Shown: positions 9,424-18,824, counted from the first letter of the stretch. The stretch: DNA of 49,790 nt from Rhodococcus sp. (in: high G+C Gram-positive bacteria) (GCA_012514505.1 JAAZAD010000347.1:1-49790); one strand, 5' to 3'. Notes: generated from the sequence alone by a model not told the origin. Numbers and translations: made by a program.

Positions 9424-10385
9424 GATTCGCGCTCGACTCCTCCCACCATGATTTCGCGGCGAGCATCGACGCCCTGCTGTCCAAGGCAGACATGCCGAAG
9501 GTCATCCGCGCGTGGAACGACGGCGACACCGAACCAGGCCTGAAAGTGTGGCAGCGTCTCGCCGAAACCGGCGTCAACGGTTTGCTGATCGACGAGAACC
9601 ACGACGGCCTCGGCGCCGACCCGGTCGATCTCGTGGTGGCCGTCGAGCAGCTGGGCCGTCACGCCGTGCCCGGACCCGTCGCCGAAACGGTGGCGGTGGC
9701 ACCGGCCCTGCTGGCTGCCGTCGCCCCCGACCGCCTCTCCGCATTGGCGTCCGGCGAACTCGCGACGGTGGCCGCAGCCCCGCACGTTCCGTTCGCGGTC
9801 GACGCAGACACCGCACACCTTGCCCTGCTCGTCGACGGCGGAACGGTCTCGCTGGGCATCCCCGGCACGGCCCAGGCATCCGTGGACGCGGCTCGCCGGC
9901 TGTTCCTACTCACGCCGGGCGAACCACTGGGTGACACCGACTTCGGACCCGCCTTCGATCTCGGCGCACTCGCCACTGCCGCGCAGCTTCAGGGACTCGG
10001 GCAGACCTTGCTCGAGATGACCACCGACTATGCGAAGCAACGCAAACAGTTCGGTCGGGTGATCGGCCAGTTCCAGGCGATCAAGCATCACCTCGCCGAG
10101 GTTGCCGTTGCCCTCGAGATGGCTCGCCCGCTGTTGCACGGCGCGGCACTCGCCGTTCGCGACGGGTCTCCGGACGCCGCCCGCGACGTTTCGGCGGCGA
10201 AGGTCGCGTGTGGAGACGCGGCATATCGCGCTGCCCGCGTGGGACTCCAGGTGCACGGTGCGATCGGGTACACACAGGAGCACGATCTCTCGTTGTGGCT
10301 GACCAAGGTTCGTGCCCTCGTCACCGCGTGGGGTACCCCCGCCGTGCATCGGCGTCGGGTCACAGAATCCCTGGTGATGCGATGA
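9420..10385 (+). CDS. fadE32: Acyl-CoA dehydrogenase FadE32 (RKQFG-type subunit)
   Basis: A 321-residue protein, short for this family. The N-terminal helical part is followed by a reduced middle beta-domain and then the motif RKQFGRVIGQFQAIKHH (FAD contact) and LQVHGAIGYTQEHDL. It lacks the C-terminal GTNEIQ motif that FadE31 has. It is therefore unlikely to form a complete active site alone and probably pairs with FadE31. The start ATG at 9420 overlaps the fadE31 TGA (ATGA), and its stop overlaps the fadE33 ATG in the same way, consistent with coupled, stoichiometric synthesis of complex partners. Confidence 0.86.
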   Translation: MRFALDSSHHDFAASIDALLSKADMPKVIRAWNDGDTEPGLKVWQRLAETGVNGLLIDENHDGLGADPVDLVVAVEQLGRHAVPGPVAETVAVAPALLAAVAPDRLSALASGELATVAAAPHVPFAVDADTAHLALLVDGGTVSLGIPGTAQASVDAARRLFLLTPGEPLGDTDFGPAFDLGALATAAQLQGLGQTLLEMTTDYAKQRKQFGRVIGQFQAIKHHLAEVAVALEMARPLLHGAALAVRDGSPDAARDVSAAKVACGDAAYRAARVGLQVHGAIGYTQEHDLSLWLTKVRALVTAWGTPAVHRRRVTESLVMR

Positions 10386-11434
10386 GCATCGACGGCCCGG
10401 AACAGGCGGCCCTCCGAGAGTCCGTCCGAGATTTGTTGAGCAAACACTCGGACCCCGCCGCCGTGCGGAAAGCCATCACCTCCGAACGTGGCTACGACCG
10501 GCAATTGTGGTCGATGCTGTGCGAACAGATCGGTGTCGCCGCGCTCGCGATTCCGGAGGAGTACGACGGCGTCGGTGCGGGGCTCGCCGAGGTCCACGTC
10601 GTTCAAGAGGAACTCGGCCGAACTCTGACCCCGTCACCCATGCTCGGGTCCGCAATTCTCGGCGCACAGGCACTCCTGTTGTCCGGCGACACCGACGCGT
10701 GCGCCCGGCTCCTTCCTGGTGTCGCAGCGGGCGAATCGACTCTTGCGCTCTGCTGGGCCGGACCTCGCGGTTGGGGAAAATACGGCGTGGAGGCGAGCGG
10801 CACCTCGCTGACCGGGACGGCGTCCTACGTTCTCGACGGCGCCGTCGCGGACACACTGCTGGTGGCCACCGAGAGTGGACTCTTCGAAGTGGATGCTGCA
10901 ACGGACGGGGTGTCCCGTCGCCGGGTGCCCACAATGGACCCCACACGAAGCTTGTCCGAAGTGACGTTCGAGGGGGCCACCGGCCGCCGCGTGAACGGCC
11001 CCGCCGATTTGATGGACACAGTGCGCACCACGGCGTTGATCGCATTGTCGGCCGAGCAGGTCGGTGCAGCGGCTGCCGCTTTGGAACACACCGTCGAGTA
11101 CGCGAAGTCGCGCAAGCAGTTCGGCCGCGCGATCGGCTCGTTTCAGGCTCTCAAGCACCGGATGGCCGATATGTACGCCCTGGTGGAAACCGCGCGTTCG
11201 ATGTCGTATGCGGCCGTCCGATCGCGGACCCCGGAAGACGCGGCGATCGCCAAGGTGTATTGCTCGGAGGCGTTGCAGAGCGTTGCCGCCGAGACTGTTC
11301 AGCTGCACGGCGGGATCGCGATCACCTGGGAACACGACGCACAGCTGTATTTCAAACGTGCACACGGAAGTGCACAGTTGTTCGGTCGGCCGCGGGAGTT
11401 CTTGCCGTCGCTGGCGAAAGCCGCCGGACTCTAG
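10382..11434 (+). CDS. fadE33: Acyl-CoA dehydrogenase FadE33 (RKQFG-type subunit)
   Basis: A 350-residue dehydrogenase-like protein that resembles FadE32 in layout. It contains SRKQFGRAIGSFQALKHR and VQLHGGIAITWEHD, and it ends in a proline/arginine tail without the NEIQ motif. By the same logic it should pair with a NEIQ-type subunit, with FadE31 the nearest candidate. It is the last gene of the operon; 32 bases separate its stop from the convergent ClC gene, and I see no clear terminator there. M. tuberculosis has the same fadE31-fadE32-fadE33 order. Confidence 0.86.
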   Translation: MSIDGPEQAALRESVRDLLSKHSDPAAVRKAITSERGYDRQLWSMLCEQIGVAALAIPEEYDGVGAGLAEVHVVQEELGRTLTPSPMLGSAILGAQALLLSGDTDACARLLPGVAAGESTLALCWAGPRGWGKYGVEASGTSLTGTASYVLDGAVADTLLVATESGLFEVDAATDGVSRRRVPTMDPTRSLSEVTFEGATGRRVNGPADLMDTVRTTALIALSAEQVGAAAAALEHTVEYAKSRKQFGRAIGSFQALKHRMADMYALVETARSMSYAAVRSRTPEDAAIAKVYCSEALQSVAAETVQLHGGIAITWEHDAQLYFKRAHGSAQLFGRPREFLPSLAKAAGL

Positions 11435-11466
11435 GAGTATCCCGCCAGCGAGGGCACAACCCGAAT

Positions 11467-13089
11467 TCAGCGCAGCAGCACTCGCTCTCGCTGCCGGTCT
11501 TCGTTGAGGTCGTGCAACCGCGCGTGGAGCAGACAGCGAAGCGTGATCAGACCGACGATCCGACCATCGTCGACCACCGGCGCCTCGGGGACGTCGTGTT
11601 CGGCGAACAGGTACGCGACGTGCCGGAGGGTGTCGTTGGGATGCACGACGACACCCTCGTGCGGCGCCTGATCCCGTCGGAGCATTTCTGCGGTGTCCAT
11701 CGATTCCTGGTCCGTGAACATCGCCTCCGAGGCAAAGAAGGTTTCCAGCGGATCGGTCGTGTACTCACGGGTCAGGTGCAGGCCGCGACGTGCGATCTTC
11801 TCGGTCAGCACCGAACGCTTGAGGATCAGAACCGAGAGGGCGTAGCCGGCCGTCGAGGCGATCAGCAGCGGCAGCCCCGCGCCCCACACGTGAGTCAATT
11901 CCAGGGTGAAGATCACGCCGGTGAGCGGCGAGCGCATCACTCCGCCGACCACGGCGGCCAGGCCGAGCATCGCCCAGAAGCCCGGAATCACGTCGGGGAA
12001 GATCATGCCCTCGAGCGCGCCCAGTGCACCGCCGATCATGAACACCGGTGCCAGCACGCCGCCGGAGGTACCCGAACCCAGTGACAGCGACCAGATCGCG
12101 GTCTTGACGACGAGGATCCCGACGATCAGGGAGATCGTCGCCTGGCCGGTGAGAAGTTCTTCGATCACGTCGTATCCGACGCCCAGCGCGCGCGGTTCGA
12201 CCAATCCGCCGATGCCGATGACCAGGCCGCCGATGGCGGGCCACCACATCCAATGGAACGGCAGCCGCGCGAACCCGTCCTCCGCCTTGTACACCAACCA
12301 CGTGGCGACGACGGCGAGAAGCCCACCGGTCAGTCCGACGACGATCGCAAGTCCGTTTGCCGCGGCGGTCACGTCCAGCCCGGTCGCGTCGACCGGAAAG
12401 ATCGGACCCGTGCCGAGGATGAGCCCACGCACCACGGTGGCCACTGCGACGGCGGCGACGACGGGAACGAAGCTGCGCGGTCGCCACTCGAAGAGCAACA
12501 ACTCGACGGCGAGCAGAACAGCCGCCAAGGGCGAGTTGAACGTGGCAGCCATTCCTGCGGCCGCTCCGGAGACCAACAGTGTCTTGCGCTCGTCGGCGGT
12601 CAGGCGGAGGCCCTGAGCCAAAATCGAACCGATTGCTCCGCCGGTCATGATGATCGGCCCCTCGGCGCCGAACGGGCCACCTGTGCCGATACTGATCGCG
12701 GCCGACGCGGGCTTGAGCGCAGCAACTTTGGGCTCGACGATGCTGCCACGGGTGAGAATCGATTCGATCGCCTCGGGCATACCGTGCCCGCGAATCTTCT
12801 CGGATCCGTAGCGGGCCATGAGCCCGATGACCAGTCCGCCGGCGATGGGCGCGAGCAGGATCAGCCACCATGGAGCATGGGCGGCACTGGGCGCCACGAG
12901 TTCGGTTTCCCAGCGTTGGTAGAACACCAGGTTGGTCACGAGGCCGATCAGGTTGAGCAGGGCCCATGCTGCCAGGGCACCGAGTGCGCCGACCAGCAAT
13001 GCCCAGGCTGTGACGACCAGCATCCGTGGGGTCACCGCGAAGTCACCGAGGTGCGCGGACCGGGTCTGGTGACTTCCCTTCGCGCTCAC
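11467..13089 (-). CDS. ClC-type chloride channel/antiporter with CBS domains
   Basis: A 540-residue protein with an N-terminal cytoplasmic stub, a ClC membrane core (about 20-430) and two CBS motifs at about 435-530. Selectivity segments are GHGMPEA, GAEGPI and GSGTSGGVLAP. The gating glutamate is present, but the usual GREGP arginine is alanine (GAEGP). ClC proteins carry chloride, often in exchange for protons, and the CBS pair normally senses adenine nucleotides. The GTG start at 13089 overlaps the MarR stop (GTGA), so the regulator and channel are translated together. Transported anion and transport mode remain open. Confidence 0.9.
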   Translation of the reverse strand: MSAKGSHQTRSAHLGDFAVTPRMLVVTAWALLVGALGALAAWALLNLIGLVTNLVFYQRWETELVAPSAAHAPWWLILLAPIAGGLVIGLMARYGSEKIRGHGMPEAIESILTRGSIVEPKVAALKPASAAISIGTGGPFGAEGPIIMTGGAIGSILAQGLRLTADERKTLLVSGAAAGMAATFNSPLAAVLLAVELLLFEWRPRSFVPVVAAVAVATVVRGLILGTGPIFPVDATGLDVTAAANGLAIVVGLTGGLLAVVATWLVYKAEDGFARLPFHWMWWPAIGGLVIGIGGLVEPRALGVGYDVIEELLTGQATISLIVGILVVKTAIWSLSLGSGTSGGVLAPVFMIGGALGALEGMIFPDVIPGFWAMLGLAAVVGGVMRSPLTGVIFTLELTHVWGAGLPLLIASTAGYALSVLILKRSVLTEKIARRGLHLTREYTTDPLETFFASEAMFTDQESMDTAEMLRRDQAPHEGVVVHPNDTLRHVAYLFAEHDVPEAPVVDDGRIVGLITLRCLLHARLHDLNEDRQRERVLLR

Positions 13090-13571
13090 AGGGGCACCGG
13101 CCCGTGCAGGTCGGCGGTGTATTCCTCGCCGACAACCAGATGAAAGCTCGCCAAACCGGCGACGGTGGCGGCGCGTTCTTCCGGGTCGAGTCCGGACAGG
13201 ATTCTTGCCAGTTCGTGATGGCGCCAGGCGAGCACCCTTCTCACCACTTCGCGGCCGTGCTCGGTGAGATCCAGCGTGACCACGCTGCGACTCCTGGCAT
13301 CGGTACCGCGGAGGACGTGACCGGAGGCATCCAATCGATCCGCGAGCCGCGTCACCGAGGAGGCCGCCAGCCCCAATGCCGACGCGACGCGCGACGAGGG
13401 GGTTTCGCCGAGGTCGTCGAGCACCAGCATCATCCGAAACTGCGGGAGAGTTACCTCCCCGTCGAGAATCTCCAAGCTGTGCAGGGCGACGCCGATCAGG
13501 TCGCGGGTCGCACGCTGGAAGGCGTCGACCTCGAAGTCGGTGGGGTAGGACTCCCCCGGATTTTCACGCAT
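13086..13571 (-). CDS. MarR-family transcriptional regulator
   Basis: A 161-residue winged-helix protein. The core is LPQFRMMLVLDDLGETPSS-type helix entry, a recognition helix around VASALGLAASSVTRLADRL (about 62-80), and a wing with GTDARSRSVV. A C-terminal helix would serve dimerisation. It is the first gene of a two-gene unit with the ClC gene. The 103 bases between it and the photolyase contain a short TTGC-N5-GCAA inverted repeat at 13582-13594 which may be its operator; if so it could control both directions. The ligand is unknown. Confidence 0.82.
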   Translation of the reverse strand: MRENPGESYPTDFEVDAFQRATRDLIGVALHSLEILDGEVTLPQFRMMLVLDDLGETPSSRVASALGLAASSVTRLADRLDASGHVLRGTDARSRSVVTLDLTEHGREVVRRVLAWRHHELARILSGLDPEERAATVAGLASFHLVVGEEYTADLHGPVPL

Positions 13572-13581
13572 TCCAAAAGTA

Positions 13582-13594
13582 TTGCATCAAGCAA
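13582..13594. promoter_or_regulatory. Candidate MarR operator
   Basis: The sequence TTGCATCAAGCAA has 4-base inverted half-sites around 5 bases, like many MarR-family sites. It lies 10 bases upstream of the marR ATG and about 80 bases before the photolyase ATG. The arms are short, so chance is a serious alternative. Confidence 0.3.
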
Positions 13595-13674
13595 ACGGTC
13601 TACTTACCTTGGGAGTCGACCTGGTGTTCAGCGTCCTCCCTGACGCGCGTCCACGTGTAGTGGATGCTGGTGGC

Positions 13675-15054
13675 ATGGAACGCAATGCGATCGTCTGGTT
13701 TCGTCGGGACCTCCGACTCAGCGACCTGCCGACCCTACTCGCTGCAGCAGACGCGGCGGAGCGATCACTGGCGCTGTTCGTGCTCGACGATGCGTTGCTC
13801 GCTCCGTCGGGTGCGGTGCGCCGCACCTTCCTGTTTCGCTGCCTGCGTGCACTCGATGCCGAACTCGGGGGACGCCTGATGGTCGTCCGGGGCGAACCCG
13901 ACAAGATTGTGCCCGCACTCGCTGCCGAGATCGACGCACAGACGGTGCACGTGAGCGCAGATTTCGGCCCCTACGGCGCACGCCGGGACGCGGCGGTGGC
14001 CGAGGCGCTCGGATCAACCGCATTGGTCGCTACCGGCTCACCCTACGCGGTAACACCCGGTCGGATCCGGAAGCGCGACGGCACCCCCTACCGGGTGTTC
14101 ACCCCGTTCCGCAAAGCTTGGATCGAGCACGGGTGGCGTGCACCCGCGCGCACGGACGCTGCCACGGTCACGTGGCTCGACCCGTCCGGTCTGTCGAGTC
14201 GGCTGCCCGTACCGCCGGACGACGACCAGAGCGCCGCGGCCTTGCCTCCGGCAGGAGAATCCGCAGCACTCTCGCGCTGGCACGAATTTCGTGACAGCGA
14301 CCTGCGCAGCTACCGCGACGAACGAGATCGCCCCGACATCGATTCGACAAGCCACATGTCGGTGTATCTCAAGTACGGCTGCGTCCATCCCCGCACGCTG
14401 CTCCATGACCTACGAGGGGACGGTGACGACGCCACCTTTCGTAGCGAACTCGCGTGGCGCGAGTTCTACGCCGACGTGCTGCACCATCACCCGGAGACGG
14501 CGCGCCGCAATTACGACCGCCGGTTCGACGCAATCGACTACACGCCGTGGCCCGAGGCGAACGAGCCGTTCACCGCATGGAAGAGCGGGTGCACGGGATT
14601 CCCGATCGTCGACGCAGGTATGCGGCAGTTGCTGGCCGAAGGATGGATGCACAACCGCGTCCGCATGATCACGGCGTCGTTTCTCACAAAGGATCTGCAC
14701 ATTCCGTGGCGGTGGGGCGCAAGACATTTCATGCGCCACCTGGCCGACGGCGATCTGGCCTCCAACCAGCACGGCTGGCAGTGGACCGCAGGCACCGGAA
14801 CCGACGCCGCCCCGTATTTTCGGGTATTCAACCCGACCACGCAGGGCCAGAAGTTCGATCCCCACGGTGACTATGTTCGGCGTTGGGTACCCGAGCTGCG
14901 TGGGATCTCGGGTAAGGCCGTACACACGCTGCCCGGTGGGCCACCTTCGGGCTACCCGAAGCCGATCGTAGACCACCAGCACGAACGCCGAGTGGCCCTG
15001 GAACACTACGCCGCCATCACGAACCGCGGCGGGAGCAACACCAGATCGTCGTAG
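13675..15054 (+). CDS. phr: Deoxyribodipyrimidine photolyase (class I CPD photolyase)
   Basis: A 459-residue protein of the photolyase/cryptochrome family. The N-terminal alpha/beta antenna domain starts NAIVWFRRDLRLSD. The C-terminal helical FAD domain (about 190-440) contains SVYLKYGCVHPRT, SELAWREFYADVL, GMRQLLAEGWMHNR and TAGTGTDAAPYFRVFNP, all characteristic of light-driven repair of pyrimidine dimers. The ATG at 13675 starts the conserved region; a further in-frame ATG at 13582 would add 31 non-conserved residues and is rejected. It is followed after 21 bases by the TIGR01777 gene on the same strand. Antenna cofactor cannot be told from this reading. Confidence 0.93.
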   Translation: MERNAIVWFRRDLRLSDLPTLLAAADAAERSLALFVLDDALLAPSGAVRRTFLFRCLRALDAELGGRLMVVRGEPDKIVPALAAEIDAQTVHVSADFGPYGARRDAAVAEALGSTALVATGSPYAVTPGRIRKRDGTPYRVFTPFRKAWIEHGWRAPARTDAATVTWLDPSGLSSRLPVPPDDDQSAAALPPAGESAALSRWHEFRDSDLRSYRDERDRPDIDSTSHMSVYLKYGCVHPRTLLHDLRGDGDDATFRSELAWREFYADVLHHHPETARRNYDRRFDAIDYTPWPEANEPFTAWKSGCTGFPIVDAGMRQLLAEGWMHNRVRMITASFLTKDLHIPWRWGARHFMRHLADGDLASNQHGWQWTAGTGTDAAPYFRVFNPTTQGQKFDPHGDYVRRWVPELRGISGKAVHTLPGGPPSGYPKPIVDHQHERRVALEHYAAITNRGGSNTRSS

Positions 15055-15075
15055 CCTTGCACTCGGGAGGAAAAA

Positions 15076-16440
15076 GTGGGAATCACACGTACCGGCATCA
15101 TCGATGCGCCGCTCGACGAGGTGTTCGCCTGGCACGGCCGACCCGGCGCCGTGGTTCGCCTCACGCCGCCGTGGTTACCGCTGCGCGTGAAATCCGAAGC
15201 AGCGTCGTTGGCGTCGGGACGCGCTGTCCTGGGACTACCGGGTGGTCTGCGCTGGATCGCCCGGCACGATCCCGCGGTATACGATCCCCCGCACCGATTC
15301 GCGGACGTACTGGCCCGCGACGGGCTCCGTTCGGTACCGCTGAGCGTGCTCCTTTCCTGGCGGCACACGCACCGATTCGAGGAGGCAGGTGACGGCTGCA
15401 CCCTGGTCACGGACCGCGTCGACACACCTATCCCCGCTGCGCTGCTGCGACAGACGTTCGCGTACCGGCATCGCCAGCTCGACGCAGACCTGCGGGCACA
15501 TCGACGCGCCACGGAGCAAGGCGTCCGGCCACACACCGTTGCGATCTCCGGTTCCTCCGGAATGATCGGCTCCGCCCTAGCCGCCTTCCTGAGCACCGGG
15601 GGCCATCGGGTGATCCGCCTCGTCCGACACGCACCCCACGGACCGGACGAACGCCGCTGGGATCCTCTCGACCCCGCTGCCGACCTGCTCACAGGCGTCG
15701 ATGCGGTGGTTCATCTGGCCGGTGCGCCAATCGCCGGGTGGTTCAACGAACGACACAGGCGCGTCGTGCGCGACAGCCGGGTGGAGCCGACGCGGCTGCT
15801 GGCGAAGGTCGCGACTCGCACCGAAGATGGGCCGCACACACTGGTCACGGCCTCTGCGGTCGGCTACTACGGGTACGGCCGTGGCGACGAAGTGCTCGGC
15901 GAGGATCAAGAACGAGGAGACGGATTTCTGGCGGACGTCGTTGCCGACTGGGAGACCGCAAGCTCGGTCGCCGAGGAGTCCGGCCTACGAGTGGTCCGGG
16001 TGCGCACCGGAATTGTGCAATCGCCTGCCGGAGGAATGCTGCGCGTGCTGTATCCGATCTTCGCTGCGGGGCTGGGCGGTCGCCTGGGCGGCGGACGCGA
16101 GTGGATGTCCTGGATCGACCTCGACGACCTGGTCGACATCTACCATCGCGCAATTGTCGACCCGAGACTCAGCGGTGCCGTCAACGCCGTCGCTCCTGCG
16201 CCCGTGCGCAATGTCGACTACACACGGACCCTGGCACACACGCTGTCGCGGCCGGCGATCGTGCCGATCCCGAGATTCGCTCCGGCCCTGCTTCTGGGCA
16301 GGCAAGGCATGACGGAGATGGCCTTGGCCGACCAGCGGGTGGTGCCGGACAAACTCGATGCGCTCGGTCACTCGTTTCGGCACTCGGAACTGGAGGCGGC
16401 GCTGCGGCACCAACTCGGACGCGTCGAGAGCGTCTCGTGA
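15076..16440 (+). CDS. TIGR01777-type epimerase with N-terminal SRPBCC domain
   Basis: A 454-residue two-domain protein. Residues 1-150 form an SRPBCC/START-like ligand-binding domain. Residues 155-454 form an NAD(P)-dependent epimerase-like domain with SGSSGMIGSAL, HLAGAPIAG, SAVGYYG and a C-terminal DUF1731-like tail (LLLGRQGMTEMALADQRV). The family is widespread and often near photolyase genes; its substrate is unknown, and lipid or isoprenoid ligands are plausible given the SRPBCC part. The GTG start has GGGAGG at 15065-15070. It lies in a plus-strand run with photolyase before it and two small genes after it. Confidence 0.87.
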   Translation: MGITRTGIIDAPLDEVFAWHGRPGAVVRLTPPWLPLRVKSEAASLASGRAVLGLPGGLRWIARHDPAVYDPPHRFADVLARDGLRSVPLSVLLSWRHTHRFEEAGDGCTLVTDRVDTPIPAALLRQTFAYRHRQLDADLRAHRRATEQGVRPHTVAISGSSGMIGSALAAFLSTGGHRVIRLVRHAPHGPDERRWDPLDPAADLLTGVDAVVHLAGAPIAGWFNERHRRVVRDSRVEPTRLLAKVATRTEDGPHTLVTASAVGYYGYGRGDEVLGEDQERGDGFLADVVADWETASSVAEESGLRVVRVRTGIVQSPAGGMLRVLYPIFAAGLGGRLGGGREWMSWIDLDDLVDIYHRAIVDPRLSGAVNAVAPAPVRNVDYTRTLAHTLSRPAIVPIPRFAPALLLGRQGMTEMALADQRVVPDKLDALGHSFRHSELEAALRHQLGRVESVS

Positions 16441-16457
16441 GAGAGGTGGCCTGACCG

Positions 16458-17291
16458 ATGTCAGTCGTGATTGCCGGGTGTGGCGCACTCGGCACGAAAA
16501 TTGGGCTGCGAATGGCAGCGTCCGATCGCCGCGTTGTCGGGCTCCGCCGGTCCGCGGCGCTCTTACCCGACATGATCGAAGGAGTCGGTGTCGATCTCCG
16601 GTCCGAGAAGCCGAATCTTCCAGATGACGTCGACACACTGGTCGTTGCATTGACCGCCGACGAGAAGACCGCTGCCGGATACCGCGCCACGTACGTCGAC
16701 GGCGTGCAAAATCTGGTCGACGCCTTGCCCCGGACGGTCATACCTTCGGTCAAGGTCGTGTTCGTGTCATCGACCAGCGTGTACGGCGATACGGACGGGG
16801 GTTGGGTGGACGAGACGACCCCCGAACATCCGAATACTTCGACCGCGGAGGTGTTACTCGAGGCGGAACAGCGCCTGCGGGCGCGTCTTCCGCAGTCTGT
16901 CGTCCTGCGACTTGCCGGCCTCTACGGCCCCGACCGCGGCCGGCTTGTCCGTCAGGTCCGGGCAGGTACTGCGACTCTTCCCCCGCACCTCGGTTACACG
17001 AATCGCATCCATGTCGACGATGCGGCATCGGCAATAATCCATCTCACCACCCGCGTGCAGCGGCCGGCGCAGGTCTACATCGGTGCCGATCACGAGCCAG
17101 TCGATCGCCGAGAACTGCTGAGGTTCATCGCAGACGAACTCGGGGTGCCCCGGCCCGAGGTCGATTGTGCGACGCCCGACCGGGGACGCGGCACGCGTTG
17201 CCGAAACGATCGGCTCATCGCGACCGGGTTTGCACTGCAGTTTCCGAACTATCGAGAGGGCTACCGGACAATACTGGCCGAACAGGCCTGA
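16458..17291 (+). CDS. YeeZ-like NAD(P)-binding epimerase/dehydratase-family protein
   Basis: A 277-residue protein with an N-terminal nucleotide-binding motif IAGCGALGTKIG and the extended-SDR pattern VSSTSVYGD near residue 100, then YGPDRGRL and a region contacting substrate (NRIHVDDAAS). It resembles the E. coli YeeZ group of atypical extended SDRs; the reaction is not known. It starts 17 bases after the TIGR01777 stop and so belongs to the same transcription unit. It is shorter than typical sugar epimerases (about 320 residues), which argues against nucleotide-sugar chemistry. Confidence 0.82.
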   Translation: MSVVIAGCGALGTKIGLRMAASDRRVVGLRRSAALLPDMIEGVGVDLRSEKPNLPDDVDTLVVALTADEKTAAGYRATYVDGVQNLVDALPRTVIPSVKVVFVSSTSVYGDTDGGWVDETTPEHPNTSTAEVLLEAEQRLRARLPQSVVLRLAGLYGPDRGRLVRQVRAGTATLPPHLGYTNRIHVDDAASAIIHLTTRVQRPAQVYIGADHEPVDRRELLRFIADELGVPRPEVDCATPDRGRGTRCRNDRLIATGFALQFPNYREGYRTILAEQA

Positions 17292-17353
17292 GTTGCCGGT
17301 CTGCGCTAGCCGTTTCGAACGGCCTGACCGGTGTGGATCGGTATCGTCGTGAC

Positions 17354-17812
17354 ATGCATGAGGAAGCAACGATCACGATGCACGCCCCCGCAGAGAAGAT
17401 CTGGGCCCTGGTCAGCGACGTGACACGCATCGGTGAGTTCTCGCCGGAAACATTCGAAGCCGAGTGGCTCGGCGGCGCGGTCGGACCGGTCGTCGGGGCC
17501 CGGTTCCGCGGGCACGTGCGCCGCAACGAGATCGGACCCACCTACTGGACCCCATGCACGGTGTTGATCTCCGAGCCGCACAGAGAGTTCACGTTCGGAG
17601 TCGGCGCCGCCGATAACCCGCTCACCCGATGGGGCTATCAGATCGAACCCTGCGCCGACGGCGATGGCGTCGACGTGACCGAGACGTTCGAGTTCACGTC
17701 CGCCCTGTGGGCTCGGCCCTACTGGGTTCTGTTCGGGACCCTCCGTGGCCGGCGCATCCGCAACGACATGCGCCGCACGCTGGAACAGATGAAGGCTGTG
17801 GTCGAGGCCTGA
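17354..17812 (+). CDS. SRPBCC-family (polyketide cyclase/dehydrase-like) protein
   Basis: A 152-residue single-domain protein. The start ITMHAPAEKIWALVSDVTRIGEFSPE and the C-terminal amphipathic helix (about 128-150) are the signature of small SRPBCC proteins that bind hydrophobic ligands in a deep cavity. No catalytic residue can be named. It lies 62 bases after the YeeZ-like gene on the same strand; the upstream TIGR01777 protein also carries an SRPBCC domain, so two lipid-binding folds sit within 3 kb. The ATG at 17354 is the only start that fits the family length. Confidence 0.83.
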   Translation: MHEEATITMHAPAEKIWALVSDVTRIGEFSPETFEAEWLGGAVGPVVGARFRGHVRRNEIGPTYWTPCTVLISEPHREFTFGVGAADNPLTRWGYQIEPCADGDGVDVTETFEFTSALWARPYWVLFGTLRGRRIRNDMRRTLEQMKAVVEA

Positions 17813-17840
17813 GCGGTACGCACATCCACGCTTTCCACGT

Positions 17841-18824
17841 CTAGCTCCGGTTCGGACTTATCTCGGCCGCATCTGCGCAGAAGGTCCACAGTTGTCTCAC
17901 CGCAGATTCGTCGTCACGGCGATGTGGCAAATAGTGCTCGGTCCTTGGACGGCGATCATGATAGAAGAGACCCGATTCAGGGGCGCGCGCTGTGGCTGCG
18001 AGCCAAACGATGGTATCGGCGCCGTCGGCCGGTGTGCGCAGGATCGGAGCGGTGAGGCGTTGAAAACCCGGTAGGGACGCGGCCACACCTGGGGTCGCGA
18101 CCCAGCCCGGGTGCATGGAATAGACCGAAGCGTTCTGCGCGGCCCATCGCCGGGCGAGGATCGGGGTGAGCGCTACCTGCATCCTCTTGGTCCTCGCGTA
18201 TGCGACCGCGCCGCGGTAGTCGCCTTGGCGGTATTCGAGGTCGTCAACCGGTATCGACTGGGTGTACATGCCGCCGGAGGACACGAAGATGATCCGCGCC
18301 CCTCCGCTCGTTCCGAGGATCGGCAGCAGTGCCTCCGTGAGCAGGATCGGACCAAGCACGTGAGTGGCCAGGGTGATTTCATGTGCCTCGGAGGTTTCCG
18401 ACCGGGCCTCTGGGAGTACTCCGGCGTTGTGCACGAGCACATCGATCCCAGGCACTCGGTTCACCAGGTCGGCGGCGAACGCTCGTACAGTGCCAAGGTT
18501 CGACATGTCGCACACCTCCACCCGCACCTGTGCATCCGGGACCGTATCGAGGATCTCGTCTCTCGCCTTTTCGCCCCGCTCGCGGTTTCGGACGGTAAGC
18601 AACACCGTGGCGCCAAGCCTTGCCAGAGCCTCCGCCGTGGCCTTACCGATGCCGGAATTCGCGCCGGTCACCATTGCAGTCTTGCCGGCGAGCGCACCGC
18701 CCCGAGGATCGTCGTCCGCCCAGAATCCCCGACGCAGCGCGATACCGAGGCGAGAGTAGCCGGGGACCACGGCACGATCCAGAACCGCATCGACAAGTCG
18801 GGGCACTCCTGACGACAAAGACAT
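17841..18824 (-). CDS. Short-chain dehydrogenase (DHRS12/retinol-dehydrogenase-like)
   Basis: A 327-residue SDR. An N-terminal extension of about 45 residues precedes TGANSGIGKAT (NADP-type glycine motif), HNAGV, the serine in VSSGGMYT and YARTK with the catalytic tyrosine and lysine. The C-terminal part resembles the DHRS12 group, which acts on lipophilic alcohols or ketones. It converges with the SRPBCC gene (28 bases between stops) and follows the DUF2867 SDR by 65 bases on the minus strand, so it may be the last gene of the lipocalin-MMPL-SDR unit. Substrate unknown. Confidence 0.83.
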   Translation of the reverse strand: MSLSSGVPRLVDAVLDRAVVPGYSRLGIALRRGFWADDDPRGGALAGKTAMVTGANSGIGKATAEALARLGATVLLTVRNRERGEKARDEILDTVPDAQVRVEVCDMSNLGTVRAFAADLVNRVPGIDVLVHNAGVLPEARSETSEAHEITLATHVLGPILLTEALLPILGTSGGARIIFVSSGGMYTQSIPVDDLEYRQGDYRGAVAYARTKRMQVALTPILARRWAAQNASVYSMHPGWVATPGVAASLPGFQRLTAPILRTPADGADTIVWLAATARAPESGLFYHDRRPRTEHYLPHRRDDESAVRQLWTFCADAAEISPNRS

